From NCBI GenBank assembly GCA_943737045.1, contig CALSFV010000225.1, positions 124,001 through 188,000 of the forward strand: a stretch of 64,000 bases of DNA, written 5' to 3'. Below the pieces are notes generated by a model that saw nothing but the letters and a program-made list of their open reading frames with translations, searched no databases and was not told the DNA's origin. The translations under genes were made by a program, and so were the position numbers. Of this stretch, positions 10,361 to 21,819 are shown one piece after another. Source of the DNA: Parapristionchus giblindavisi (Eukaryota > Nematoda > Chromadorea > Rhabditida > Diplogasteridae). The stretch's first letter is position 1. Each line of letters opens with the position of its first letter.

Positions 10361-13300
10361 TTACATACCATTGTACTTCGGTCCTTCACCTCCCTGGGGC
10401 GACACCCAGTTGATGTTCTGAATATAGGAAAAGTAAATAGTAATTCACTTATGTGCGCGCAACTTTAAGAATAGGAGACGCCCAGTGGCTAACAGGGTCA
10501 TATCAAACTTCTCCAAGAGCATATGATAAACATAAACTAAATCCCACAAGGTTTTTTATGTGTATTTCACTCGTTATGCAAACTTTTGGAAACATCTAAT
10601 GACATCTAATGAAAGTAAAAACAGAAAACGCGCATATTAACTTTATATTTGATAAGACTAAATTACTTACTAAATATAAATATTTGTAAAAAAGTATACG
10701 GCATAAAAGTATAAAATATCGATCGATAACTTCCAACCTAGTATTTTAGTATCCCTTCATCTAGTATTTAACTCGAAATGAATAAATCGATCGATAAATC
10801 GATAACTTCCAACCTGAGTGGGATCCTTGATATCGCAGGTCTTGCAGTGGATGCAGTTCTGCGCGTTGATCTGCAGTCGCTCGCCGCTTCCACTCTCGGA
10901 GGGCACAAACTCGTACACGCCTAAAAAAGTTTATTAGTCTTTATATAATAGTTCCCTCAAAAATTTAACTCGCACAGCCCATTTCATATCTTTTCATTTT
11001 ATTATGTTTCTAAACTACAATCAATATTTCCCATATTATTAGTTGATGTCATTATCATCATTTCACTCGTTTTTTAAAAACCCCACCATATTGCTCCGTA
11101 CACGCCTACGATCAATTTCGTTCAATTGAAGATGTGTTTAATGAATTAATTGAGAGAATAAATTATTATTATAATTATTATTATTACTTTCCGTATTATT
11201 AGCTGATATTAGTGGATATAATTAATAGAACTACTGATTCAAACTCATCGTTATTGATACCGATTCTTATAATATTACCATGGCGTCAAAATATTAATTA
11301 ATTAATTATTTATTTATTTTAAAAAAATGGTTGATAATAGCACAACAGCAAATGAAACTATGCATATTATATCCTTTCATCTCCGCAATTTTAGGGGGGG
11401 GGCAATAATTTGGTCGAACATTTTTGGGTGCCTGAAATTTGGCTACCAGACAAGCCCCACTTTTAAGTTGAGTCAATAATTTGGTGGTTAAGCCAATAAT
11501 TTGGATCGAAGTGGGGCTGTTATTTTAGTCTAAAATAATAGCCCCACTTCGAACCAAATTATTGGCTCAACCACCAAATTATTGACTCAACTTTAAAAGT
11601 GGGGCTTGTCTGGTAGCCAAATTTTAGGGTCAACTTTTACGGTCCACCAAATTATATGCCCTCCTAAAATTGCAGAGATACTTCTATCAAGATTATATTA
11701 TTCGTGTAAACACATGAACTGAATTTGAAACCAGAACGCGCCTGGTCAAAACGCTTGACCCCATGAGGCAACTAAACGCGTTAAAAACACAAAGAACGCA
11801 AATCGTACATCATCAGACAACCAGTCTGCAGTACCATAGGTCGAATAGCTGCGTTACAGATCTTTATAATGCGGCCAGGATTTTTTAAAAATCCAAAGAT
11901 GCCACCAGATTTTCAAAAATTTCAAAATGAAGACAGATTTTCAACAACAAAACAAAATCCAAAAATGCGGCCAGGTTTCGCGCGTTTGTAACCTACTTTT
12001 CCACCTATGTCTTTATCTAATATACCCTGATGACAACATGATTTCTATTCGTTAGTACTTTTCGACCTATGGTTGGTTTCAGTACTCACCGGCGGGACAG
12101 AACTTCGCTTCGGGACCTCCATACTTGCTGAGGTTCACTGCAACCGGCACGTCATCGTCCTGCAAACATAGGTCGAATAGCTAGGTTATCGGTTTTCAAA
12201 ATCCGGTCAGGTTTTTCGATTTTTGTAAAATTTTGGCTAAAATCCGGTCAGGTTTTTCGATTTTTGTAAAATTTTGGCTCAATATCCGGTCAGGATTTTC
12301 GATTTTTGTGAAATTTTGGCTCAATATCCGGTCAGGCTTGGTACTTTGTAACGTACTTTTAGACCTATGCCTGCAAATGATATTTTTAAAAAATCAAAAA
12401 AAAGAATGTTTTTTAATCGTCCTTATTAACTGGAATCCTCTTTATCATTATATTATGAACAAAAATTTCCAAATTAAAATTTAATTATTATTATATTTTT
12501 AAAATTGGCTAAACCTTAAGCGTCAAATGAGCCGGCTGATTCTCTTCGTGATTGGTGCCAGTCAGCGAGACCGAGGTGAGCAGATCGAAGGTGAGCTTGC
12601 CATCGGGTTTGGGATAATCGATTGGCTGAAAAGATCAAAGATTAAAGTTCAAAGATCAACTTGACTCAGGTGAACGGAATTAAGATTACAGTGATAAATC
12701 AAACTACAAAGATCAAATATCAGGGATCAACGTTCAAAGATCAAAGATCAACTTGACTCATATGAGCGGTATTAAGATTATAGTGATAAACCAAACTACA
12801 AAGATCAACGATCAGGGATCAACGTTCAAAGATCAAAGATCAACTTGGCTCAGGTGAACTGGAATTAAGACTAAAGTGATAAATCAACTACAAAGATCAA
12901 AGATCAAAGATCAACTTGACTCAGATGAAAAGGATTAAGACTACAGTGATAAATCAACTACAAAGATCAAAGATCAACTTGACATAGGTGAACGGAATTA
13001 AGATTAGAGTGATAAATGAAACTACAAAGATCAAAGATCGGGGATCATAGTTCGAAGATCAACTTGACTCAGGTGAACGGAATTGAGGATACAGTGATAA
13101 ATCAAACTACAAACATCAAAGATCAGGGATCAACGTTCAAAGATCAAAGATCAACTTGACTCAGATGAACAGGATTAAGACTACAGTGATAAATCAACTA
13201 CAAAGATCAAAGATCAACTTGACTCAGATGAACAGGATTAAGACCACAGTGATAAATCAACTACAAAGATCAAAGATCAACTTGACATAGGTGAACGGAA

Positions 13301-15052
13301 TTAAGATTAGAGTCATACGTTGGCGGCGTTGCCGCTAGCGGCAAGACCCACTCGATTTTGGCACCCAACCCACCCGATTTTACCAAAAATTACTCAAGAA
13401 AATGAAATATCCAAAAATAATTATATTAAATGCTCCATTTTCTGCCTCCGACCCACCCGATTTTAATTTCCAGCAGCAATGGCCGCCCATATATGATTAG
13501 AGTGATAAATGAAACTACAAAGATCAAAGATCGGGGATCAAAGTTTAAAGATCAACTTGACTCAGGTGAACGGAATTGAGGCTACAGTGGTAAATCAACT
13601 ACAAAGATCAAAGATCAGGGATCAACGTACAAAGAACAAAGATCAATCTTGCTCAGATGAATGTAATTTTGGACAGTGATAAATCAAACTTCAAAGATCA
13701 ACTTGACTCAGGTGAACGGAATTGAGGCTACAGTGATAAATCAAACTACAAAGATCAAAGATCAAAGATCAACTACCGTACCTTGGCCTTCTCCTTCTCC
13801 AGCAGCTTCTCGTTGTCGGGTTTTCCGTGGCTGAGCGTCCACGGTTCCATTCCTCGGCCGAGCACGTAGAAGAGACCGGTGTACGCGAGCGCACCGTACA
13901 TTCCTGATTTTAATTTTATTTATTTATCTATTTTATCTATTTATTTATCTTACTTATCATACATCATTCATGATCTTTATCTTTCTAAAGATGATAAAGA
14001 TAAAGATCTTTATAAAGATGTTTCAACAAATACAAAGAACGAATTAAAATTAAGAAATCTGCGCGGGGAAAAATAATTCAATTCAATTCAATTTCTTTAA
14101 CATGTCAGGCATTAATGCTCAGATGGGGAATTGAAATTGAAAAATAATTATAACTTTAAATATTTTATTCCATTTAGCACACCAAATTTTGCTATCTGTG
14201 CAGCAGGCCGTAAAAATGCACAGCAATAAATAATCAATATTTAAAAAATATATATATTTAAAATAGAAGTCTAACCATAGTGGAATGAGGGCCGGATGTT
14301 TCTCATCGACTTCAGCTCCTTCAGCACATAGGTATTCTCAAGGGCCGGACGATATGCAGTAGGCGTCACGGCTGAAAGACGAGAAAATGATATAATTAAA
14401 TATAATCATATCATAAATCATAATATAAATCATATAATTAATCATATTGCAAGGAACACACGGGGAGATACACTACCATGTACGACTTGGAATTCAAACC
14501 TAATTTGAAACTCTCCGCTCTGGCAGTGCTCTCGCGTAGACAAAGAAAGCGAGAGAGCATTGCCAGAGCGGCGAGTTTCAAATGAGCTCGGGGTGTGGCT
14601 TTAAACAACTCGAGAATGGAAAACACATCCAACAAGTAGAAGCAATTTAGAGAAAGGTATGCACGCCGGATAATAATGTCTAGACTTATTTTCCTATCTA
14701 TTAGATAGCGGCGTAGAATATTACTGAGGATATAAGAACATCCCGATACCTTACCACCCATCAGAGACACAATATAACCGGGTGCACATACGCACTTCAA
14801 TGCAATTTTTTTGAAATACTATGGGCCAGATCTGTGCCAATAATAATAATGTAATACAGACTAAATAGTAATTATCAATCTACCCTAATCGATAAATCAA
14901 TAATCTACCGTATACTTACTCTTGTTGGCTTCCAGATCAGGGAAGATGGTCTCGGCAGCCACAATTCCACTCTTCATCGCGTTGTGCGTTCCCTTCAGTT
15001 TGGCGACGTTGAGAAGACCCGCGGAGCAACCGATCAGACATCCACCTCAACA

Positions 15053-15100
<48 letters not shown>

Positions 15101-15113
15101 TTAATAATAATAC

Positions 15114-15145
<32 letters not shown>

Positions 15146-18100
15146 GTAATATGAAATAAATAAAATAATAATAGCTTATTGTGGGTTTCAGTAATGATAT
15201 GATCAATAGCTTGATACGTTCTAAAATACAGTTTGGAACACGCTTCCGCTGAATTTCTTCCGAAAAGAAAAGAAAATCAGAGATAACTCTCTTCGTTTCG
15301 CACACTCTCTCGTCCCTTTTCATACATCTCGATCACCACATTAATTATCGATGAATTATATATTTACTGACTAATTCACTAGACAAAAAATATTCGTGAC
15401 ATCACCCAAGTTATATTCCCAGCTTAAGCACAAAAAAAAACAGTGCCTAAAATCACTACTTTTTTTCTCGAGCTTTGAGTATGTGTTGTGTCTTTCAATA
15501 TGGTTATAAAGATCAAACACCAAAGATCAAATATCGATCGACTGACCAGGGAATTCGAGCTTGGGCACACTCTGGTATCCTCCCTCATTCAGTGCGCGCG
15601 CACCATATCCGATTCTCTTTCCGCCCTCGAGATGCTTGCGAATGGACGGGTGCGTCTTGTATCTCAAGGAGATCAGTGATTATCGATTGATTGATATGAT
15701 TATTGATTATCGATTGAATAATCATATAATTGACAATGGATTGATTGATCATATAATTGAAGAAGAAAGCATCGGGAGCACTCGAACAAGTCAGCTTAAT
15801 GTGTCATTCACGAAACCCGAATGTGCCGGGTTGCGCAGAGGCAACAGGATAGGCAGACTCACTTCTGGAACTCCTGGTACGGGTTCATGTAGGGATTGGC
15901 GTAGTCGAGAGCGACGACGAATCCCACCGACACTAGGGGCAGTCCCTCCGATTCAATGTGGTACAGGAACGAGCCTCCGTATTGATCCGATGGCTGAATT
16001 AAATTAATAATAATATTAATATTTTAAATAAATAGCCGCTACGACTAATTAGTGACATGGGCCGAAACACTGGATCGTTTCAGATTTATCATGGCTTTTC
16101 TCAAAAATATTTAACACAACCCTATTTTAGTCTCCTCTCTTTCCTTATAATTATCGTGATCGAGCGAGAGAAAGAGGAACAGAGAAAATGACTATTAAAT
16201 ATAAGAAAAGACTTTACGTTATCTTCATAGTGGTTATGGTATGACAATGTTGGACCTACTTATGCTGTTTTAGTTTTCAAGAATTGGATCATATAGTTTG
16301 ATTGATAAAGCATTGTCATAGGTCGAATAGCTAGGTTATCGGATTTCGAAATGCGGTCAGGTTTTTCGATTTTTGGCAAATTTGGCTCAAAATGCGGTCA
16401 GGTCTTTCGATTTTTGTGAAATTTTGGTTAAAAATGCGGTCAGGTTTTACGATTTTTTGGGAAATTTTGGCCCAAAATGCGGTCGGGCTTGGTGCTTTGT
16501 AACATACTTTTCGACCTATGAGCATTGTGTAAAAAAATTGCGTAAGTCCAACGCCATCATGCAAATACCAAGACATTGAAACCCGCATATCGCGGGTTGT
16601 TTTCACCACCATGAGTGCACAAAAATCATCCCATCCATAATTAGATAAATTAGTTAAAGGCACGCGTCCAAGCTAACTTGAAACTCGCCGCTCTCGCCCC
16701 ACTCTCTCGTTCTCTTTGCATACGAGAGAGCGTTGCCAGAGCGGAGAGTTTCAAATGATCTCGGGTGTACGATTAAGTTACCAAAGGCCATCCCATCGTG
16801 TGCTCAATGTATCCGGGCTGGTGCTTGGCCGGATCGATCTGCCATAGCTCCTGCAACAACCAATCAATAATGTCAATCAATACTTTCTCAAACAATCAAT
16901 ATTGTCAATCAATACTTTCTGATTTTCAATACAACACTCCGCATTGCCTAAACCTTTTTAGTAACAAGATATGGGTCAAAAAGAATAATTTGACATTTGT
17001 GCGTTTTCGTCGTTTCAAATATGGTTACATCTTTGGATGTATATTTGGATGTATAAATAAATAAATGATTAAATAAATAAAATAAATAATCAAATAAATC
17101 CAGAATACTAACCTTCAATCCGATACCGTAGCTCATCTCCGTGGAGCGAAGATTGAACTTGTTCATTACCTGAGCATCAACCAATCAATAATGCGATCAA
17201 TAAAATCAATAATCAATCAATAACCATAATCTACCGTAGTACCTGCTTGGACAGGTGTCCCCTGCAACCCTCGGCGAATATCGTACACTTTGCGTGCAAC
17301 TCCATGCCACGCTCGAAACTGTCCTGAAAAAAAAAGGGGAAACTAAATTTAAGAGTACCCCTGTGTTAGTTTGAATATGTGGTGGTATCTTGGTTTTTTC
17401 ATAGAAAACTTGACTGCATTTTGAAAATCTTTAACGTAGTTATTCATAAAACTAGTCACATTTTAGAATTTTATCACTAGTCAGGTCAGGAGAATCATTA
17501 GTTACGAGATTACTGAAAAATATGAGCGAGGGGAAGCACGAATTTGACTGGTGACATTTGGAAAGTGTAAAAGGCCGTGATTTGTCCGAGCAGTTAAATC
17601 CACACCCCCAGCAAATTTTACTCACCACTCTGACAACACTCTCTCGAAGACAAAGAAAGCAAGAGATCAGGCATGACCAGAGCGGAGCTTCAAATTAGCT
17701 CGGGCGGGATGCGCCTTTAAGAAATTGGTATCCAATATAAGCTCAACAAATTGCATTTTTTCAGGTCCATCTCTTCTTTTTCTATTAGTATTTTTTTTCT
17801 TTTTTTCTTTCTCATCTTTTTTCATTTACCTTTTTCTATCTTTTTTTTCAGATCATATTTCCCTTTTTTTAGGGTAACGTACCAGTGGTACCATTCCCTA
17901 GACCATAACCCATGTGCAATTAAATATCAATAGTTGTACAAGTAAAGGTTTGCATGCACATGTAAATTTCTTTAAAATATATAGGTTAGTTATATTGTGC
18001 CTTATGGTAATGCATGACCAGCTCATAACCATTTACATACTTTGTCTATTGATTAGCGCTTGTCTCTCATATGTAAATAGTTATCATCAGTCGGTTCTCA

Positions 18101-21100
18101 TTCGACCTAGTGCCCCCATGTGCAATATCTCACCTTGGGCGATCCGTCCTTGGCGATGCCCACGTCATTCGTCGCCACTCCCTTCACACTGCCGTCCTCA
18201 TGGTACAGTACCTGCAAAACAATAATACAGTAACCCATCTACCGTAAGATCAGACTACAGTATCCGTCAAGGTACCGAAAACTACAGTACCTCGGCTCCC
18301 ATAAGATACAGTAACCCATCTACCGTAAGATCAGACTACAGTACCCGTCAAGGTACCGTAAACTACCGTACCTCGGCAACCATAAGATACAGTAACCCAT
18401 CTACCGTAAGATCAGACTACAGTATCCGTCAAGGTACCGTAAACTACCGTACCTCAGCTCCAGCATATCCTGGGTAGATCTCGACACCGGCGGCCTCAGC
18501 CTGCTCGCCCAACCACTTGACGACGTGACCGAGACGCACAATGTAGTTGCCGTGATTGGCAAGTGGAACGCCTGAAAGAAATCGATAAATCGATAGATCA
18601 ATCGAGAGGCGTTATTGATCATTTAAAGGAGAACAAGAAGAAGCAGTAATACCACCCATTTCTTTCTCAATAATCATAATAATAATAAAAATAATTTATG
18701 TATGTACACCCGAAGCGCAACAGCAATTTTAAAAGTGAACAATAATTGGTAAAGATATTGCTACACTGCACATGATTCTACACGCTTACTACACATATGT
18801 AATAAAGTAGCGAAAAGACTAGAGTTGAATAAGTAAGTGAACGGCATTGGTGGGCGCGTGAAAACGAATTATTTTTGCACACAGCCTTGCCTTCCGTTGC
18901 GGGGTTTTTGCGCATAGCTTGGCATCGCAAAAATTGGAAAATTTACAGCCAAATCTGCTAAAAATGGCCATGCGCATAGCCATGCCTTTCAATTCCCCGG
19001 TTTGCGCACAGCCTTTCCCCCAGCGTGCCCACCTATGGTGAACGGGACAGCTCGCAATTTTCAACTCGCGAGATTGATGTCTCAAGAATAGCATACATGT
19101 CGAAAGCGAGAACGAGCATCAATTAATGACACCCTAGACATTTTAATTAACCAACCTGGCACAACGGGAACCGGGATCCTTCCAGTCTCCGTCAGAATTG
19201 CAATCGATTCGCCCTGATTATTGATCGGATTATTGATTTATTCCATAGGGCATCGATATATTGAATGAAACACTTGTGTGTGTGATAAGAGACCATTAAA
19301 GATCTATCCTCTACGACTGCAATTTCAACGCATCGCGTTTGCATTGCACCAGTGAGAAATGACAGAAAGTTTGAGGATGAAATACTCACCGTAACCTTCT
19401 GGTGAACGGGCGCACCAAGCTCAGCCCAATTGGGAATCAGCTCATCCTGAATGAGAACCAGCATGATTAGATCGTCATTAAAGGATACCGTAAACATCCC
19501 CATCTCCATATACCGTGCCTCAATTCCACCGTATCCATATTCGCAATCTACCGTATACATCATCTCCAACTACCGTATCCATCAGCTTTATTTACCGTAT
19601 CTCTATCTATTACAGTACCCATCATCACCGTCTACCGTACCCATATTCACTATCTACCGTATGCATCTTCTCCATCCACCACATCTATATTCTACAGTAT
19701 CCCATCTACAGTACCCACTCACCAATGCTCTCGTTTCGATTACTGCTCCAGAGAGGGTGTGTGCTCCGAGCTCCGACGCCTTCTCCACAACGCACACACG
19801 ACATTCTGTAAATGTATTGATTATTAATTTACATAAAATAATATTACCGAATTTTGCATTTAATGCGCTTGTAAAACCTAGATTTTTACATCTAAAAGTA
19901 TTATTAACATAACTAAAAGCGTTTCCCACGCACTACGATTGCCACGAATAATATCAACAAGCTTTCACATTTTTTGGGGGGAAAAGGTTAAAGAGCTGAC
20001 GCTTGCTATATACATATATTTTTAAAATTTACTTATTTTCATCAAATAAGAAAGAAATATTGGCTAATTCGCAAGGAGTAAATATATTTGCTGTTTGTGT
20101 CACAGAATGCTCTTCATCCATCGAAGAAACATTATTTCTCAGATAATGTAGAAGTGTCGGAACACGAAAGCACCGGGTTAGCCTATCTTTATCTATTATT
20201 ATTCACCGAGTTTTATTGTAAAACGCATAAATTTATTATTATTAGTAGTAGTAGTATTATATCTTCTCTCTATCTTCTTACAAAAGCAACATATTATGAA
20301 TGAATCACAGTTTTAAATCACTAACCATAAGCGCTTGTGAAAACGAGAGAACACCCAATGTTTCGCTTAAGCTACGCAAAAATTGCAATACTATTTTAAA
20401 ACACATAAACCGAAGCGATCAATCAATATCGTGTGTCAATATATTATAATATTTCAATCTCCATCTTGATGATATTGATTAACCGTATATCTCATATCCA
20501 GCTATCGTATCTCTATTCAATCAATCAATCAATATGATACCACGTCTCTCATCTCCATCCATTCAATCAATAAATCAATCAATATGATCTCCGGTTTTGC
20601 AGGGTAATATTATAGTAAGTAGCGTGAAAAACATACATTGCCATACCCTCGCAGTGCGAGGATTGACCCACTATATAAGGCCCATTTTAGGCCACTTGAT
20701 AAAAAAGGATGCTAAAAATGACAATTTTTAAGCGAAAATAACGTATTTTGTGAATCAACCCACCCTATTTCGAGAATTGACCCACTATATAAAAATAGAC
20801 GGCGAGGGTACCGAAAATTTATGGTGAAAAAGTAAATTTCTTTATACTTACTTTTTCATTATATTCTTATGAAATAGCAAAACAGTAACAAAAAAATAAG
20901 TATAAAGTAAGTTACTTTTGCGCGCTACTTACTATAATATTACCCTGCAAAACCGGAGATACCATGTCTCTCATCTCCATCCATTCAATCAATAAATCAA
21001 TCAATATGATACCATGTCTCTCATCTCCATCCATTCAATCAATAAATCAATTAATATGATACCATGTCTCTCATCTCCATCTATTCAATCAATCAATAAA

Positions 21101-21189
21101 TCAATATGATACCGTATCCATCATATCCATCTATTCGTCAATCAACCAATAAATCAATAAATCATACCGTATCCCTCATCTCCATCCAT

Positions 21190-21220
<31 letters not shown>

Positions 21221-21819
21221 ATATCATACCCTTTCCGGTCTTCTCAGCCAGCTGTCTCAGTCGGATGGCAGCAGACAGTCCACCGGGGCCTCCTCCCACT
21301 ATCACCACGTCGTACTCATCCGTCACCCGGGTCATGTCCACCTCCGCCCATCGGGGGTCCTTCGAACGATCCTGAATCAGGGGGAGAAAATCAATCAATC
21401 AATAAATTAATCAATAAATTGATCAATTAATCAGTCAATCAATCAATCAACAAGCTTTCAAAAATATTTTATTTCATCACTATATCAATTGTTCACTATT
21501 TCTATGTTATCCATGTAATGCATAAATTTATTATTATTATTGCCATTATTAAAACATTGAATAATTTTCATGATAGTATGATTATCTATCCAAAACTGAT
21601 TTGACGATCAAACGCCTCTAATTGTAAAAGGCAGGCTATCTGTACCCAGTGATTTCGTGTCTCAGCTCTGGGACAAAGAAATAACCCAAGACACCAAGGT
21701 GATTCTTTCATGATCGTCAGTGATACCTTGACTGTATAGTGTGTGGTGGTCCACTTGCCGTTGACGACATTGTTTAGCTGCCGGGACGCACGAACCAGAC
21801 GAGAGAGGGACAAACGCAT
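10361..21819 (-). CDS. let-721: Electron-transfer-flavoprotein:ubiquinone oxidoreductase, mitochondrial (ETFDH)
   Basis: Nineteen phase-consistent exons (5' to 3'): 21727-21819, 21230-21371, 19723-19805, 19390-19446, 19156-19213, 18453-18571, 18134-18211, 17243-17323, 17113-17169, 16782-16850, 15863-15993, 15547-15662, 14920-15045, 14276-14371, 13782-13903, 12515-12625, 12090-12159, 10814-10920, 10361-10417. They give 590 residues, near the family length. The enzyme passes electrons from ETF to ubiquinone at the inner mitochondrial membrane. Visible are an Arg/Ser-rich presequence ([14 protein letters not shown]), the FAD-binding [13 protein letters not shown] (about residues 54-66), [19 protein letters not shown], and the 4Fe-4S ligands in FCPAGVYEF and [19 protein letters not shown], ending KYNGM. 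Introns are packed with MITEs and minisatellites. Two adjacent acceptors read TTGAG instead of TTCAG. The symbol is by orthology with C. elegans. Confidence 0.96.
11385..11673. mobile_element. Foldback element (near-perfect 289-bp palindrome)
   Basis: The whole element is one inverted repeat. gcaattttaggggggg at the left matches ccctcctaaaattgc at the right, and the arms share ccagacaagccccac, gttgagtcaataatttgg and cgaagtggggct, meeting near 11530. It lies in the penultimate-to-last part of the ETFDH gene, within the intron 10921-12089. No target duplication is evident. Confidence 0.8.
11835..12009. mobile_element. MITE, family A, degenerate copy
   Basis: Starts cataggtcgaatagc and ends tttccacctatg, with several aatgcggccaggtt-like internal units. 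No 8-bp duplication is visible. A solitary family end, acttttcgacctatg (12057-12071), lies just downstream and may be the true partner of the left end, or a fragment of a second copy. Located in the same ETFDH intron as the next family A copy. Confidence 0.65.
12167..12369. mobile_element. MITE, family A, inserted at an ETFDH 3' splice site
   Basis: A 203-bp element with ends cataggtcgaatagc and acttttagacctatg and four ccggtcagg units spaced about 40 bp. Perfect 8-bp duplication cctgcaaa at 12159-12166 and 12370-12377. On the - strand this is tttgcagg, which contains the splice acceptor of ETFDH exon 12090-12159; the insertion therefore duplicated the acceptor. Confidence 0.93.
12640..13775. 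repeat. Minisatellite of about 60-95 bp units in an ETFDH intron
   Basis: Roughly a dozen imperfect units built from ctacaaagatcaaagatca, aacttgactcaggtgaacgg and aattaagattacagtgataa. The word gatcaaagatcaa also occurs at 10328-10350 near the gene end. The array fills the intron between exons 12515-12625 and 13782-13903 and is interrupted by the insertion at 13314-13494. Confidence 0.9.
13314..13494. mobile_element. Mutator-like MITE with 9-bp target-site duplication
   Basis: A 181-bp insertion into the minisatellite. Ends catacgttggcggcgttgcc and the complement of gcagcaatggccgcccatat form imperfect inverted repeats. gattagagt is present at both sides (13305-13313 and 13495-13503), and removal of insert plus one copy restores a normal repeat unit. 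Nine-base duplications are typical of Mutator-like elements; that class assignment is inference. Confidence 0.8.
14480..14600. mobile_element. Foldback MITE, family E
   Basis: Inverted arms tttgaaactctccgctctgg and ccagagcggcgagtttcaaa flank a core with gcgagagagca. Related copies lie at about 16655-16775, 17590-17720 and 34560-34700. Outer sequence includes ctcggggtgtggctttaaa on the right. Confidence 0.7.
15051..15150. repeat. AAT trinucleotide microsatellite
   Basis: About 100 bp of taa/aat repeats with occasional interruptions. On the - strand it is a (TTA)n tract running into the acceptor of ETFDH exon 14920-15045, which is why that acceptor reads ctgttgag. Confidence 0.9.
16317..16520. 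mobile_element. MITE, family A
   Basis: A 204-bp element with ends cataggtcgaatagc and acttttcgacctatg and four atgcggtc(a/g)gg units. Perfect 8-bp duplication agcattgt at 16309-16316 and 16521-16528. Lies in the ETFDH intron between exons 15863-15993 and 16782-16850. Confidence 0.93.
16655..16775. mobile_element. Foldback MITE, family E
   Basis: Arms cttgaaactcgccgctc and gcggagagtttcaaatg around a ctctctcg...cgagagagcg core. TTAA occurs at both outer edges (agttaaagg at left, cgattaagt at right), which may mark a TTAA target, but this is tentative. Confidence 0.65.
17590..17720. mobile_element. Foldback MITE, family E, diverged
   Basis: Shows the family's core ctctctcgaagacaaagaaa and the right arm gagcttcaaattagctcggg, followed by gggatgcgcctttaa. 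The left arm is decayed. In the ETFDH intron between exons 17243-17323 and 18134-18211. Confidence 0.55.
17960..18115. repeat. Dispersed repeat shared with 52045-52186
   Basis: The stretch actttgtctattgattagcg ... ctctcatatgtaaatag and the following cagtcggttctcattcgacc match the reverse complement of sequence at about 52070-52180. There it is bounded by inverted actgggtcggatgaga termini. Probably an old non-autonomous element. Confidence 0.55.
18227..18460. repeat. Three 81-bp tandem units that include a splice donor
   Basis: Units start at 18227, 18308 and 18389 with acagtaacccatctaccgta. Each ends taccgtacctcgg or a close variant; on the - strand this is the end of an exon plus donor (GAG, gtacggta). 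The unit nearest exon 18453-18571 supplies the real donor, the others are decoy copies. Confidence 0.85.
18845..19037. mobile_element. MITE, family B
   Basis: A 193-bp element from cattggtgggcgcgtg to cgtgcccacctatg. Perfect 8-bp duplication gtgaacgg at 18837-18844 and 19038-19045. It carries the internal gcgcatagc and gcgcacagcc words of the family. Lies in an ETFDH intron. Confidence 0.92.
20589..20958. mobile_element. Terminal-inverted-repeat element with a nested MITE
   Basis: Perfect inverted termini of about 36 bp beginning CTCCGGTTTTGCAGGGTAAT at the left and mirrored at the right. It is interrupted at 20632-20823 by a family C MITE. No target duplication is obvious. A solitary right terminus of the same family occurs at 46721-46769. 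Confidence 0.85.
20632..20823. mobile_element. MITE, family C (termini CATACATT... / ...ATTTATG)
   Basis: A 192-bp element starting catacattgccataccctcg and ending gagggtaccgaaaatttatg, with an inner direct pair of ttgacccactatata. Perfect 8-bp duplication gtgaaaaa at 20624-20631 and 20824-20831, inside the outer inverted-repeat element, so it is the younger insertion. Confidence 0.93.

Larger units (their letters stand above)
20510..21215. repeat. Tandem repeats of a ~60-bp unit interrupted by a MITE
   Basis: Units of ctcatctccatccattcaat plus caataaatcaatcaatatga and taccatgtct repeat about six times before ETFDH exon 21230-21371. The element at 20589-20958 sits inside one unit. Confidence 0.8.

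Noticed and set aside
12640..13775. CRISPR-like array
   Set aside because: Units are contiguous imperfect minisatellite repeats without unique spacers, in a nematode intron.
14937..15323. 128-codon - strand frame with a poly-Leu run
   Set aside because: Reads through a (TTA)n microsatellite after an ETFDH exon in the wrong frame; the true coding frame here is the ETFDH exon 14920-15045.
15561..16007. 148-codon + strand frame
   Set aside because: Antisense shadow of two ETFDH exons (15547-15662 and 15863-15993).
20589..20958. Helitron
   Set aside because: It begins TC after A and is followed by T, but it has long terminal inverted repeats and no CTRR end, so a DNA-transposon MITE fits better.
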